Assembly: GCA_001910725.1 (NCBI GenBank)
Contig: MJGA01000009.1
Location: 744,001 to 808,000 of the forward strand
DNA from: Phanerodontia chrysosporium
Taxonomy: Eukaryota > Basidiomycota > Agaricomycetes > Polyporales > Phanerochaetaceae
Reading direction: 5' to 3'
DNA: 64,000 bases
The notes beneath the pieces were generated by a model, which had not been told where the DNA came from, searched no databases, and was given only the letters and a program-made list of their open reading frames with translations. This document shows, in pieces, positions 11,033 to 21,765 of this stretch (position 1 is its first letter; each line of letters opens with the position of its first letter). A program made the translations under genes and the position numbers.

Positions 11033-13799
11033 ATGACCGACCGAGGGGCGCGGCCAGATGTAAACGATATCAAGTCTGTCGTCCTGCTTGAAACTTGGCT
11101 CTAGGGTTCGAGCATGTAACAGCCTTTTCGTGCAATTAGGGTTGCCTTCGACACCCTCTTCAGCTCGCACACGTCGCTCAGCAAGATCAAGGATGCAGCC
11201 CTTGGCGGGAGGCTGCTCGCTGCGCCTGGCGTGGCGTCAATGGGGGTCGTCGGGCGGAGTCTCGCCTGGAAGGTGCGTTCTGCGCTGCCCACGTACGTGG
11301 CTGCTGTCTCATAATCCCAGCTCTTCCTCGTTGAGGCGGGCCCGCTGCAGCCCCAACCCGACGAGCAGCCCCGTGTCCCACTCGACGCGATCAAGGCGGC
11401 GCGCACGCAGTACCAGAAGCTCTTCCTCGACACGATGCGCGCGCCGGATGGGGGATACGAGGACGGCGTGATCATCCCGGGCACGCGAACGTCGCCACGG
11501 AAGACGGAGAGGACGGCGGGGAACCTCGATCTCAACAATCCGCTCAGTCTGCATAGCGAGGTGTGTCGCGCACTGCCCGTGCCATCTAGACAGAGCTGAA
11601 GAAGTACAGAACCCGTGGACAACATGGTTTGCGGCGATGGAGCTGCGGAAGACGATATTGCAAGATGTCGAGCGGACGTGCGTGGCCTGCGAGATGTCTC
11701 AACTTGTCGTGCTGACAGGCTACCAGGTTTCCTGACATCGAGTACTTTCGCGACCAAGATGTCCAGACTCAGCTGACGAACATCCTCTTCGTATACTCAG
11801 TCACGCATCCCGACATTGGCTATCGCCAGGGCATGCATGAGCTACTAGCACCTCTGTACTACGCTGTCGATTATGACTCCGTTTCCGAAGACGAGGCGGC
11901 CCTCGGCGACCACCCGCTCAAGGAATTCTGCTCCCAACTCTGGGTCGCCGCAGATGCATGGGCTCTCTTCGACAAGGTAATGCGCGGTGTTGGCCGCTGG
12001 TACGAGTGGCGCGAACCCAAGGATGCCGGGGCAATTGGGAAGACTCCTCTCGCTTCGCACGTCCACCTGTCCGCAAATGCAGGCGATAGCGGCGTCAAAC
12101 CCTACGTGTCTCCCATCGTCGAAGCTTGCAATAACATGCAGAATGTTCTCTTGAGGAGTGTCGACCCACAACTATGGCGAAGCCTGCAGGCTTCTGGCAT
12201 TGAACCCCAGATCTACGGAATGTGAGTAAGGTCTAGCCGAAACTTTAGTATATGCTGACGAAACGTAGACGATGGCTCCGAATGTTGTTCACTCGGGAGT
12301 TCGCTCTAGGGGACGCTATGGTGTTGTGGGATGGATTGTTTGCCTGCGACCCATCGTTCGACCTTGCACCTTGGATATGCGTTGCTATGCTCATACGCAT
12401 CCGGAACCAATGTGCGTGATGTATATCCAGTAACCGGCACATTACTGACGGAAGTCCAGTGATACCCGCGGACTACAGTACCCAATTGACCTATCTTCTG
12501 CGATACCCGGCCCTAGAACGAGCAGAATCCTCAGGACCCTCGCTCCACCCATGCAGCCTACTCTTGCGGCAGGCTCTCACGCTACAAATGTCACCGACAT
12601 CCTCGACCGGTGTCTCGGTCGTGCATGAGAACCTGAATCTACTCGGTGTCCCGACGGAGGTGCCCGACCCACCGCCCCCTCCCACTCGCCGGCGACCGCG
12701 ACCGGCTGAGCGTGGAACGTCGCTGTCGCATATAAACGTCCGAGACGAGGGCACGAAGGGCCATTTCAGGCAGGGCTCAAATCCGATGGCGCTCCCGGAG
12801 ATGATCGCGAGAGGACTGCTCGAACGCGGAGAGAGCTTGGGAATCAACAAGACGGTGATGAACGCGGTTTCGGAGCTGAAGGTGCGTTACATCCCGCTTG
12901 TATGCGGGGATAAATGTTGAATCGCTTCCGTATAGCGGAACTTGCCAGATCTCGCGAGCTCGCTGCCCCGCTTACCGATGTCACCCCCGGCTCAGTACAC
13001 GTCTTACCCACTCTCAGACGAACGCCAGCCTTCCGATCGCCCGCCATGGGAGCCCCGCACCCGCTTCGAGATGGAGAAGGAGATTGCAGACTTGAAGGCG
13101 CTGCAGCGCCGGCTGGGAGACTCGGTGGGCTGGATTGTCGACACACTCCTTCTCGATGACAACAGTGGCGCAGAGAGCCAAGACCGCACGAAATCGATCA
13201 AAGAGCGGAAACGCGAAGCGGTCGAGTGTCTTTCGTATGTGCGAGACGTGCTGAAAGGCACCGTCTCCGCCTCTGACATCGAGGAAGACCGCTTAGTTGG
13301 CGAAGAGGAACTGAAGGCGCGCAAAGCGAGAGAGCTTGAGAGGCAGGCAGCGGCAGCATTAGCGAGGCCAGAGGCACATTATCCCTCTATGGGTCTCACA
13401 GTCCCACAACCCGCTGCGACGGCACCATCGACCCAGTCGCAACCCACCGCGACGCGACGGTCAAACGACTACTTCACGATGGGCCCGTCGTTCACGCGAG
13501 CCCCGCTGAAGGCAGCGTCCCCCGAGGCGGCTGCAGCGCGCGTGCGCGCACCCTCCCCGACGCCCACGGTGTCTGTGCTCGCACCGAACGCCAACGCAGT
13601 GCCCCTCGCGCCGTGGAACCATTCGCGGTCCGCGTTCTCGCCCCGCGACTCTCCGCGCATGCCCTCGCGGCCGTCTGCCGTCGCCTCGTTACGCCCAACC
13701 CCGCGCCCGCAGCTGTCGCCGCAGCCGTCGGGCGACGGCAAGCCCTCGCCAGAGCAGGCTCCGGCGAAGCAGCAGGACCCGCTTGGTGTCTTGCGCTGA
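11033..13799 (+). CDS. TBC-domain Rab GTPase-activating protein, TBC1D5-like
   Basis: Predicted to switch off Rab7-type GTPases in endosome-to-Golgi retrieval and autophagy. Eight exons (11033-11073, 11140-11272, 11321-11560, 11610-11677, 11727-12221, 12269-12411, 12460-12881, 12936-13799), 801 residues. The TBC domain has the two catalytic fingers: the arginine finger in ILQDVERTFPDIEYF and the glutamine finger in IGYRQGMHELLAPLYY. Later TBC motifs are LWVAADAWALFDKVM and IRWLRMLFTREFALGDAMVL WDGLF, split here only for length. A large insert within the TBC and a long Pro/Ser-rich, partly coiled C-terminal half resemble TBC1D5. Introns are 47-66 bp and all junctions stay in frame. Confidence 0.9.
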
Positions 13800-13996
13800 T
13801 TGTTGTCGTTGCCTCGCGCCGCTCTTCCACGAACCTCTTCGATCGCTGTTGTAAAATAGACTGATGTGCTCGACAACCGAAAGGCAATTGAATGACATTG
13901 TACCTCATGCTGCGTTGCGCCGTACAAGTATGAAGCTGCCTAAAAAGGCCTATACATAGACTATGCACGGACTGGCCACGACTGGCGGCATGTTCT

Positions 13997-14985
13997 TCAC
14001 GCTCGCACCGCGCTGTCTCGCAGTAATTCCATGTAATTGTCGTTGTTGACGATCTCCCACCTGAGATGATAGTTAGATGAGGGCTTTCCGGAGATGTCAG
14101 ACGTACTTAGGATACACCATGCCCAAGTTGTCGTAGTGTATGTCAGGATAATTCTCGCTAATGGCCTGGATAAGTGCGTCGTAGACGAGCTACAACAGAC
14201 GATTAATATCCGTGTCTCAACATACACTTGGTGGTAGCAACTTACTTTGTACGCATCTGCATTCAAATGAAGGCCATCCGTAAGGTATCTTGAGAGATTC
14301 TCCTCTTTCTTGCCTGCTGCCTCATAAAAGAGCGTCCAGGTGTCGACCACGGGCACATTTTCCTCTTTCCCAACCTGGACCACGGCCTCTGCGTACTGGC
14401 GTGTTATGTTGAAGTCGCGGTCGAGCTCCTGCTTCGGCGGGTCTCGGCTGCGCAGCTCCTCGATCCACTGGTGAGTGTTCACAGGCGGCGGGGCGAAAAG
14501 GATAATGCGCGTCTCGGGCGAGTAGTACTCGGACGAGGGGTCGCGCACCATGTGCACGAGCCGAGAGAGGTTCTCCTTGAAGCGAGGCAAAGCGACATGC
14601 TGCTGCTCGCCCGGTATCGTGGCATCGTTCGCGCCGAACCAGATCGTGAGCAGCTGAACCCTGGGGAGGTTCTGCCTTTCACCGCGCTTGGCGAACATCT
14701 GTGATCTCGTTCAGCTCATCGCCATGGCCTGCACCTAGGAGGGCATGACGAGCCTTTTCAAAGACAGGAAAGATCCACGTGGTGTTGTAGCCGCTTAGGC
14801 CACGGACGAGCACGTCGAGCTTTCGATTATACGCGTCTTCCAGCAGGACCCGTGACTTAGCAAGAAAGTCACGGAAGGGATAGCGACATACCGGCAAGTT
14901 GTTGGCAGAAGCCATACGGTATGGTCCCACCCTGAGTGAGCGAGTCACCCAAAAGCATAATGGCGTCTTGCACGTAGCCTGCCAT
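13997..14985 (-). CDS. IAH1: Isoamyl acetate-hydrolysing esterase-like SGNH hydrolase
   Basis: GDSL/SGNH-type esterase, related to yeast Iah1, which hydrolyses short acetate esters. Five exons (14985-14892, 14836-14754, 14698-14246, 14189-14107, 14060-13997) give 258 residues. Block I is MLLGDSLTQGG with the nucleophile Ser; a Gly block is LVRGLSGYNT; block III is WFGANDATIP; block V is LTDGLHLNADAYK with the Asp-His pair. The second intron (14753-14699) appears to start with GC instead of GT; only this choice joins FEK to MFAKRGE in frame. An LTR retrotransposon begins 155 bp upstream of the start codon. Confidence 0.93.
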
Positions 14986-15040
14986 TTTCTGGGGGACCGA
15001 CCGGCCTGAAGTTCAGACGCTATTACTCGAGCGACGGAGC

Positions 15041-15046
15041 TTTATA
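15041..15046 (-). promoter_or_regulatory. TATA box of the IAH1-like gene
   Basis: TATAAA on the minus strand, 56 bp upstream of the IAH1-like ATG. The adjacent 5' LTR begins 95 bp farther upstream and leaves this element intact. Confidence 0.55.
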
Positions 15047-15135
15047 TGTTGTTCCTCATACTCGGAAATGTTCAGGACCGTCGCAAAAGTCAGCGCAGCC
15101 GGAATTGCAGCCGTGGGAGAGACGAAACTGTAGAA

Positions 15136-15140
15136 GATCG
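15136..15140. repeat. Target-site duplication, left copy (GATCG)
   Basis: GATCG immediately precedes the 5' LTR and recurs at 18509-18513 directly after the 3' LTR. Five base pairs is the usual duplication for Copia elements. Confidence 0.8.
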
Positions 15141-15580
15141 TGTCGAAGTGACGCGCGGACTCGCGCCGGATTCGCGGCGGATTCGCGCAAGCGCCGACGA
15201 CCGTCCGCCGTGTGGCGCGGAAGCAAAACGCCTTCGGGCGATCGTGGCTGCCGCCACAGCTCCCATCCCTGGTAATTTCTATATAGTTTTAGCTTAGCTA
15301 ATTGTCCCCACTCCTTATATACATCCCATAGTCCCCTCTCGACACTCAGAGACTTGTTTTACTCTGAGTGTGCGTTCCCCTTGCCTCTGCGGACTCCAGT
15401 CAAGTAGACTAATGCGTGTATTAGTTTATCGGACTGAGCGTCCGCCTACAGGTACATTAATAGAGACTTGTTTTACTCTGAGTTTTATCGGACTGAGCGT
15501 CCGCCTACAGGCCCTGCGCACCCGACCGAGCCTCTCGGTCGCCCCTCACCAGAAGCGCCGCCTCCCGCGCACTTCTGATA
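15141..15580 (+). repeat. 5' LTR of a Copia-type element (440 bp)
   Basis: Starts TGTCGAAGTG and ends CACTTCTGATA, so the outer 6-7 bases are imperfect inverted repeats. It matches the 3' LTR at 18183-18508 almost base for base, except for an extra 114 bp at 15369-15482. It has TATA-like motifs near 15315 and a hairpin around 15350 (ACTCAGAG ... CTCTGAGT). Confidence 0.9.
15369..15482 (+). repeat. 114-bp insertion/duplication inside the 5' LTR
   Basis: Absent from the 3' LTR. It holds about 55 bp of unique sequence, then second copies of two neighbouring LTR pieces: TTATCGGACTGAGCGTCCGC followed by CTACAGG, and GAGACTTGTTTTACTCTGAG. Confidence 0.8.
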
Positions 15581-15669
15581 GGTTATGAGCCCCGACTGGG
15601 CCTAACCGCGGTCGCTCCCCGTCTCTCGTCCACTCGTTTACCCCCTGTCCTTACTGGCTTTGCACCCCC

Positions 15670-18339
15670 ATGTCCTCGAGGCACTCTGCCGCCACAGAAC
15701 CGAGCCCCTGTAACAACCAGCCGCATATCTTTGACAAGGAAGAGATCATAGATCGCTGGTACGCCGCCTCGGAGGACGGAAAAGGAAAGTGGGAACCCTG
15801 TGAGCTCCAACCTTGTCCCTACCGTGATTCCTCGAGACCTCTTGGCGCAGTCTCCGATCCCCGCTGGCAAGCCGAAATTAGCCCAGCACAAATTCTACTC
15901 ATTACGAAGGCCAACCGCCGCCGCTCGCGCCGCACCCCTGAAGCCCAACCGACGTCTACCGCACCCGAGGCGCCCACCGAGCAACCCGCAGCGCAACCGA
16001 CACCGCCGCGCCATCCCATGCCCGCCGAGTCGATTTCTGCTGCGGCACCCTCCACGTCGACACCCTCCATGCCACCCATCACGTCATCGTCGAACGCGAG
16101 CGCAATCGCGAAGCTCTTTGATAAGGTCCCCACGCTCCATGCCGACGGCAAGGCGTACCGCATGTGGGTCCACCGCGTCGAGTTCGCGGCACTCGGCTGC
16201 GGCTGCGACGATCTCCTCTACATGGAGACAGTCCCTCCCGAACGCCGCACGGAAGCGAAGGCTGTTCTCTCTGCTCTCACGGCGACTCTCGCGGACTCTC
16301 TGTTCAAGAGCGTCTGGAAGGCGTCCACCCCCGCGCGCGTCATGGATGCTATGAAGACGCGCTTCGGCACCAATACATCCGTCTCGGAAGCCGCCCTCCA
16401 CCAACGCCTCTGGTCGCTTCGCTGCCACGATGACTGGAAGCTCCAGCAGCACCTCGACAACATGCTCGCGATCCGGGAAGAGATCGCAGAGTCCGGGAAC
16501 GACCTAGACGACAAAACATTCACCGATGCCCTAATCATGTCCATCCCACCCTCGTTCAACTCAATTCTCGATGCCTACAAGGCCATGCTCCTCTGGGAGA
16601 GGAAGCGCACCGGCAAACCGCAGGAGGCGAAGTCAGAAGACCTCATACCGATGCTGCGCGCAGAAGCGCAGGCGCGGGCGACCACGTCGACCACGGGACG
16701 GTCGAGTGCACCGCGTGAAGACGTAGTCGGTGCGAGCGCGGATGCTCGCGGAAGGTCGAACGGCCGCGGTTCCGGCAAAGATCGCTCTCGGAAAGGCTCG
16801 CGCGAAGGCTCGCGGAGCAAGTCGTCGTCGCCGGCGCGCGACGACATTGTCTGCCACAAGTGCCAGGGCAAGGGACACATGAAACGTGTCTGCCCGTCGA
16901 AGAATTACGCCAAGAAGCCGGCCCCGCAGGCCAACACCGCGCAAGCCGCGCCCGCTGCTACCACACCCGCGCCGTCGCAAGGACCGCCCGCTGCGAAGAT
17001 CGTTGAGGTCAACGATGCTTGGGCTGCGACGGCACACGTCTCGGATGAAGACACCTACCTCGACCGGCTCGACACCGCGCTCGTCGAGCAACACCCCGAC
17101 GCCGTCGAAATCTACGACTCCGGCGCATCCGCCCACATGACGCCGTTCCGCGACGCGCTGCGGAACTACCAGCCGATTCCACCTCGCAAGGTCCACGCCG
17201 CGGGCCGCTCCTCGTTCTCAGTCATCGGCATCGGCGACATGTCCTTGCTCATGCCCAACGGCGACACCTGGACGCGTATCACGCTGAAGAACGTCTACTA
17301 CGCCCCGTCGATGGCCGCCACCCTCGTCTCGCTCGGACGCTTCGACGACGCCGGTTTCGCCACTCTTATCGTCGACGGCACCCTTCGTATCGTGCGCAAC
17401 GGCCTGCGCCTCGCTCTCGTCCCCAAGAACGGCGGTCTGTACCGCGTCCGCCGCGCGCAGGACCCCGGAAGCCCTTTACCGCGCCCGCTCTCGCCTCGAC
17501 CGGCCGCACCTCCCTTGGCTCAGGAGAGTCGTCTCCTTGAGGGGGAGGGCATCAAAATCGACGATATTTCGACTTCTGGCTGCAAGGAGCCGCCTCTCGA
17601 GCCCGCTGGCGACACCTCTCCGTGCGCTGCGCCGGCGCCTACGTGTTCTCGCGCCGAGCCACCTCCCGACTCGCCTCCTGACGACGCGCACGCCCGACGC
17701 GCTGCTTCGCCATGCGACCCGCACCTAGGCGACACCCCTCTGCTACCTTCTGAGCCTCTGCACGGCACGCTCCTCGATGCTCCGCCTGTCGCCGAGGACG
17801 ACACTGTCCACCGCCTCGAAGCCTGGCGACGCGAACACCCGCCCGACCGCGACGACTTCGCTATCGGCACCGACCCAAAGCTGCCTCTCGACTTCAAGAC
17901 TCTTTCGTTCACGTCTCTTGCCACCGACCTCGCTGTCGGCGACCCAAAAGCTCACGCGAGCACCCCGGCGTCCGCCCTATCGTTCGGCGACGCGAAAAGC
18001 GTCACGTCCCTCGACGCACCTCAAAAGCGAGCCGTCTCGCTCGCACTCGATACTCTCAAGTTCCCCAAGCTCTCGCGCAGCCATGCCGCCCTCGTTCATC
18101 AAGATTCCCGGCTCGTCGCGCTCCCTTCGGTCAAGACAAGCTGGCGCTTCGTCCTGCGGACTCGCGCAAGCTTGAGGGGGAGTGTCGAAGTGACGCGCGG
18201 ACTCGCGCCGGATTCGCGGCGGATTCGCGCAAGCGCCGACGACCGTCCGCCGTGTGGCGCGGAAGCAAAACGCCTTCGGGCGATCGTGGCTGCCGCCACA
18301 GCTCCCATCCCTGGTAATTTCTATATAGTTTTAGCTTAG
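15670..18339 (+). CDS. Gag-protease polyprotein of the LTR element, without pol
   Basis: One uninterrupted ORF of 889 codons. Residues about 130-330 form a UBN2/Copia-type gag (KLFDKVPTLHADGKAYRMWV, WSLRCHDDWKLQQHLDNML, IMSIPPSFNSILDAYK). A zinc knuckle of form CX2CX4HX4C is CHKCQGKGHMKRVC near residue 396. The protease-like motif IYDSGASAHM lies near residue 480, followed by the Copia pattern up to a truncated GAG-pre-integrase-like segment (GGLYRVRRAQ). Beyond that the protein is Pro/Ala/Asp-rich and unrecognised, and the ORF runs through the purine tract into the 3' LTR before stopping. An intact 889-codon frame suggests recent selection or recent insertion. Confidence 0.85.
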   Translation: MSSRHSAATEPSPCNNQPHIFDKEEIIDRWYAASEDGKGKWEPCELQPCPYRDSSRPLGAVSDPRWQAEISPAQILLITKANRRRSRRTPEAQPTSTAPEAPTEQPAAQPTPPRHPMPAESISAAAPSTSTPSMPPITSSSNASAIAKLFDKVPTLHADGKAYRMWVHRVEFAALGCGCDDLLYMETVPPERRTEAKAVLSALTATLADSLFKSVWKASTPARVMDAMKTRFGTNTSVSEAALHQRLWSLRCHDDWKLQQHLDNMLAIREEIAESGNDLDDKTFTDALIMSIPPSFNSILDAYKAMLLWERKRTGKPQEAKSEDLIPMLRAEAQARATTSTTGRSSAPREDVVGASADARGRSNGRGSGKDRSRKGSREGSRSKSSSPARDDIVCHKCQGKGHMKRVCPSKNYAKKPAPQANTAQAAPAATTPAPSQGPPAAKIVEVNDAWAATAHVSDEDTYLDRLDTALVEQHPDAVEIYDSGASAHMTPFRDALRNYQPIPPRKVHAAGRSSFSVIGIGDMSLLMPNGDTWTRITLKNVYYAPSMAATLVSLGRFDDAGFATLIVDGTLRIVRNGLRLALVPKNGGLYRVRRAQDPGSPLPRPLSPRPAAPPLAQESRLLEGEGIKIDDISTSGCKEPPLEPAGDTSPCAAPAPTCSRAEPPPDSPPDDAHARRAASPCDPHLGDTPLLPSEPLHGTLLDAPPVAEDDTVHRLEAWRREHPPDRDDFAIGTDPKLPLDFKTLSFTSLATDLAVGDPKAHASTPASALSFGDAKSVTSLDAPQKRAVSLALDTLKFPKLSRSHAALVHQDSRLVALPSVKTSWRFVLRTRASLRGSVEVTRGLAPDSRRIRASADDRPPCGAEAKRLRAIVAAATAPIPGNFYIVLA

Positions 18340-18508
18340 CTAATTGTCCCCACTCCTTATATACATCCCATAGTCCCCTCTCGACACTCAGAGACTTGTT
18401 TTACTCTGAGTTTTATCGGACTGAGCGTCCGCCTACAGGCCCTGCGCACCCGACCGAGCCTCTCGGTCGCCCCTCACCAGAAGCGCCGCCTCCCGCGCAC
18501 TTCTGATA
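18183..18508 (+). repeat. 3' LTR of the Copia-type element (326 bp)
   Basis: Begins TGTCGAAGTG directly after the purine tract and ends CACTTCTGATA, followed by the right copy of the duplication. It lacks the 114-bp segment of the 5' LTR. It also supplies the last 52 codons of the gag ORF. Confidence 0.9.
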
Positions 18509-18513
18509 GATCG
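18509..18513. repeat. Target-site duplication, right copy (GATCG)
   Basis: GATCG directly follows the 3' LTR and equals the five bases before the 5' LTR. Confidence 0.8.
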
Positions 18514-19604
18514 AGGACCTGGTCGAAAGATACTCTCGATGTCGCTGACTGCGCATGTCGGAGTTACATCTCTCATACATAGGAGACAGTCCTATGACCA
18601 TCCCGGTGTGCTAACCCTCCGATACAAGGCGGGGGCACGCCGAATGCATGAAATTTAAAGAGAAGACTAGAGGTAAAACTTACTTTCGAGGCAAGTTGAT
18701 TGCAGAATCTGAATCATGCTTGCAACGCATTCAAAGGCCCTTGTAACTGAAACCCCGAGCCTGCCACCCAGATAATATGTGGATGGGGAGCTACCTAGTA
18801 GCTTTAGTTCGAAAGACACTCTAGAACAGTATATCCTCACCATATGCAGGCAATTGCTCTCGATTTTCGACGAAGAACTGGATGGTGGAAGAGACCATGT
18901 TTCTTGCTGTGCGCCGCGGTAGACACAGATTCGAATGCTATCTCGATCCCATCAAATTGTGTTGGCGCCGACTCGGAGGAGAGCTCTTGTCGAGCTCTGC
19001 ACTGAACCGCCATGGTCCCTCCACTTTCCCGCTTGTTATAGCCTCAGATGGTTCGATATATATTTGCGCCTCTCTTGACTTTCTTCTGGCCTGTCTCAGA
19101 GCTACCACCAGTAATATTGAGTGCATTATGAGGTACTAGTACGAGTATACACGAGTACTGTTCAAGCATGGCCAAGACAAAACCGTCCAGTTCTGCAAGC
19201 AAGGTATATATCCCATTTGTCCTATCGTTCTATTCAATGGCTTGAATGTAGCCTCTCGACAGACCATATGCACTTCACAGTCATGCTACACGCTGCCAAC
19301 TTGCCGCTGCCAACCTTACTCTAGCCGGACGCTATGTTGACATTGACTACCCACGCACGTTGGCACGTTGGACATAGGACTTCCTGGGCCCAAGGAACGC
19401 TCTGCGCTTCGGGAGCGCCAAGGGTCTCACAGAGGTGCCTACCATATGCATCCTCGCGTTTCGGGCGGCATCGCTGGTTCCCCGGAGGAACTGATATGGC
19501 CTAGTCTTATGGAAGACGGGAGCGACAATCAATGCCCAGTGGGCAATGCGGGGTATATAGACTGGTGCCTGAGCGAGTGTTCCTCGTTCCGCAGCAACCA
19601 CGCT
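18514..19604. other. Intergenic, no supported gene
   Basis: About 1.1 kb between the retroelement and the first arrestin-like gene. Base composition is more AT-rich than the genes; I saw no convincing exon, RNA gene or repeat. Confidence 0.45.
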
Positions 19605-21492
19605 ATGTTCGACGACGCCTCAGAGCTCCCTGCTTACTCTCCACCCGAAGAGTCATGGCTCGCGCCTCCGACGGTGGCTCCGCGCGAGCTTGTGACACAC
19701 ACTTACCCACTATCTACCAGACATGAGAAGCCGTGGGCAGAGCTCAATGTCATCAGCAAAGCTTCTTCTCCTCAGGCCCTTCCGCGGTTGTACGAAGGCG
19801 AACCAGTTTCAGGATGGGTCAAAGTAGACCTGTCAGAAGAGATGTCCGTCAAGTCTGTTTCCGTGACTGTAAGTGCGCCTTCAGATCTCAGCACTGCATC
19901 TCTCATTATTGCGGCAGGTAATGGGCGAGTTGATTAGCGACTCAAACGCGCGATATGTGTTCGCGGAAGATAGTCAAACCTTGTGGACTGCTTCGCCAGT
20001 CCGGAGTGAGCGCAGGTCACTTACTCCGAGCACGCTTTTCAATAAGGGAGGCTGCAATCTGAAAGGTAAATACACTTGGCCTTTCAGGTTGGAGCTTCCC
20101 CGAACCGTGGAACTCTCGGACGGCAAAGGCCCACCGAAGACGTACAGTCTCCCGACGACATTCTCTACACGATTCGTCAATGTGACGATCCTCTATCGCA
20201 TTATCGTGATCATTGATCATGGCTCTGTGCTGAAGGCCGATCATATGTGAGTGCAGGGACCGGATTTCCAGCTGTGGACCTACTCGCAAGAGGCTCACAA
20301 TATCGCAGCCTTGGCACAAATTGCTCGTATACTGCCAAGACGCAACCAAGCCCGCCGTCCATTGCTCGGCAACTTGCCTATCAGGAGCATTCGCCACTGA
20401 TAGGTCCTGATGGAGATCCACAAGGCTGGCATACTCTGCCTCCGGTCGTGGTCCGAGGAACAGCATTCAACACGCGAAAGGTGGAGATAACATACACGGT
20501 AAGAGTTTACAAACCTGCGCCAGTGACGCTACTCCTTTACCAGGAGTTCTAACTTCCTTGATCGCAGCTTTCGCTAGCCAATCCGGTTCGTCTTGCATTA
20601 CTATCGTGCTACCGGTGCTGACTCTTTGATGTCCAGCTTGCATACACGCGTGGGAGTGTCATACCTGTGCACCTCAAAGTGGAATGTTCCGACATGCTAG
20701 TCCTCCTTCACGTCACTGCGCCGAGTGCATCCGTGGTGCGTCTCATGCGCACGGTGTCCTCCGGTTACGACACCGTCGGGGGTAACTATCGTGGTGGCAC
20801 TAAACCACATGGCAAAGTGTATCTCTCGAACGTGAAGACGAGCTCGAGTACCACGCCCATTAGGATGACAGAGCTCGTGCAAAAAGCGGCATGGTGGTCG
20901 CTCCCGACATACGAGGACAGCATGGCGTGCACGAGTCGCGAGCTTCAGGGAGAGATCCACCTTGCCACGTCTCTTCTTCCGACGGCGCACCTGGGTCTCT
21001 ACAACTATACTGTGGGCAACTCCTATTCTGTACGTTCTGCGTGTCTGACGTCGTGTTACAGTACGAGGTCGCCATGTTTCCTCCAGAGATTGCAGGTTTA
21101 CGTCGAGCTCGAACGGGCGGTTGCAGGCGGTCCCTGTCGACATTTGTACAATGTATCCGGAAGGCCCGCGTCCTATGTCATACTCGCCACCTGTCTATGA
21201 CGGAATCACGCGTATCATTGAAGACACGGGGCGGACCGAACCTGATATGCTTGGTGCGCCTGTTCTGTGCACCAGTTCGCAGACGTGGAAGCTGATGGAT
21301 TTCCGGTACCAGGTTTTCTTTGACTATCCAAGATCATGTTTTGCCCCTATGTCATCTTCTATGCGATCTTCACGTTTTGTGACCCTTCTCTCTCGTCCCG
21401 GTAGTCTTTCCGCCCTGCTAACTAATTGTACAGCCACTCCTTACATGATATGCCTATTGTGTACCAGATATTCGCCAATGCATGCGTGGTAA
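19605..21492 (+). CDS. Arrestin-like protein A (frame broken once)
   Basis: Fungal arrestin-fold proteins act mainly as adaptors that bring ubiquitin ligases to membrane cargo; that role is family inference. Exons 19605-19868, 19918-20246, 20309-20498, 20568-20585, 20637-21011 and 21062 onward. The N-terminal sheet has LPAYSPPEESW, THTYPLSTRHEKPWAEL and YEGEPVSGWVKVDLSEE; then TWPFRLELPRTVEL and, in the C-terminal half, LSLANPLAYTRGSVIPVHLK, VQKAAWWSLP, LQGEIHLATSLLPTAHLGLY, ending PVDICTMYPEGPRP. Near 21096 (GCAGGTTTACG) one base must be added to pass from PPEIAG into the frame of LQAVPVDICTMY. The exact stop is therefore uncertain. The 18-bp fourth exon is shared with copies B and D. Confidence 0.72.
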
Positions 21493-21765
21493 TGCAGCAG
21501 TTATGCACGGCCGCCCTCTCATTTGCCCAGTAGCGTCTAGTCGGCTGGCGACACCGTACGGCCGCCTGGAGTTGGATATAATACTATCGCAAGAGGGTTA
21601 CGGCGCAACCGAAGGCTAGCAATGTGCGCCTCTGTAGCATGCGTACCCTAGAAACTCAGCAAATGATTTCTGTTCTCTATTGCATACGCCCACAGGCATA
21701 AATTCAGCTCGTATAGTACAATCATTTGACCAAAGCGCAGTTGCGAATCTTCACTTAGGGTTGGA

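Larger units (their letters stand above)
15141..18508 (+). mobile_element. Non-autonomous Copia-type LTR retrotransposon
   Basis: Complete insertion with two LTRs (15141-15580 and 18183-18508), a GATCG target duplication, a candidate primer-binding site right after the 5' LTR (GGTTATGAGCCCC) and a purine tract GAGGGGGAG at 18174-18182 against the 3' LTR. The 2.6-kb internal part encodes only gag and an aspartic-protease motif; integrase, reverse transcriptase and RNase H are missing. Apart from the 5' LTR insertion the LTRs look nearly identical, so the insertion is young. It must have been mobilised by enzymes from an autonomous relative. Confidence 0.88.
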
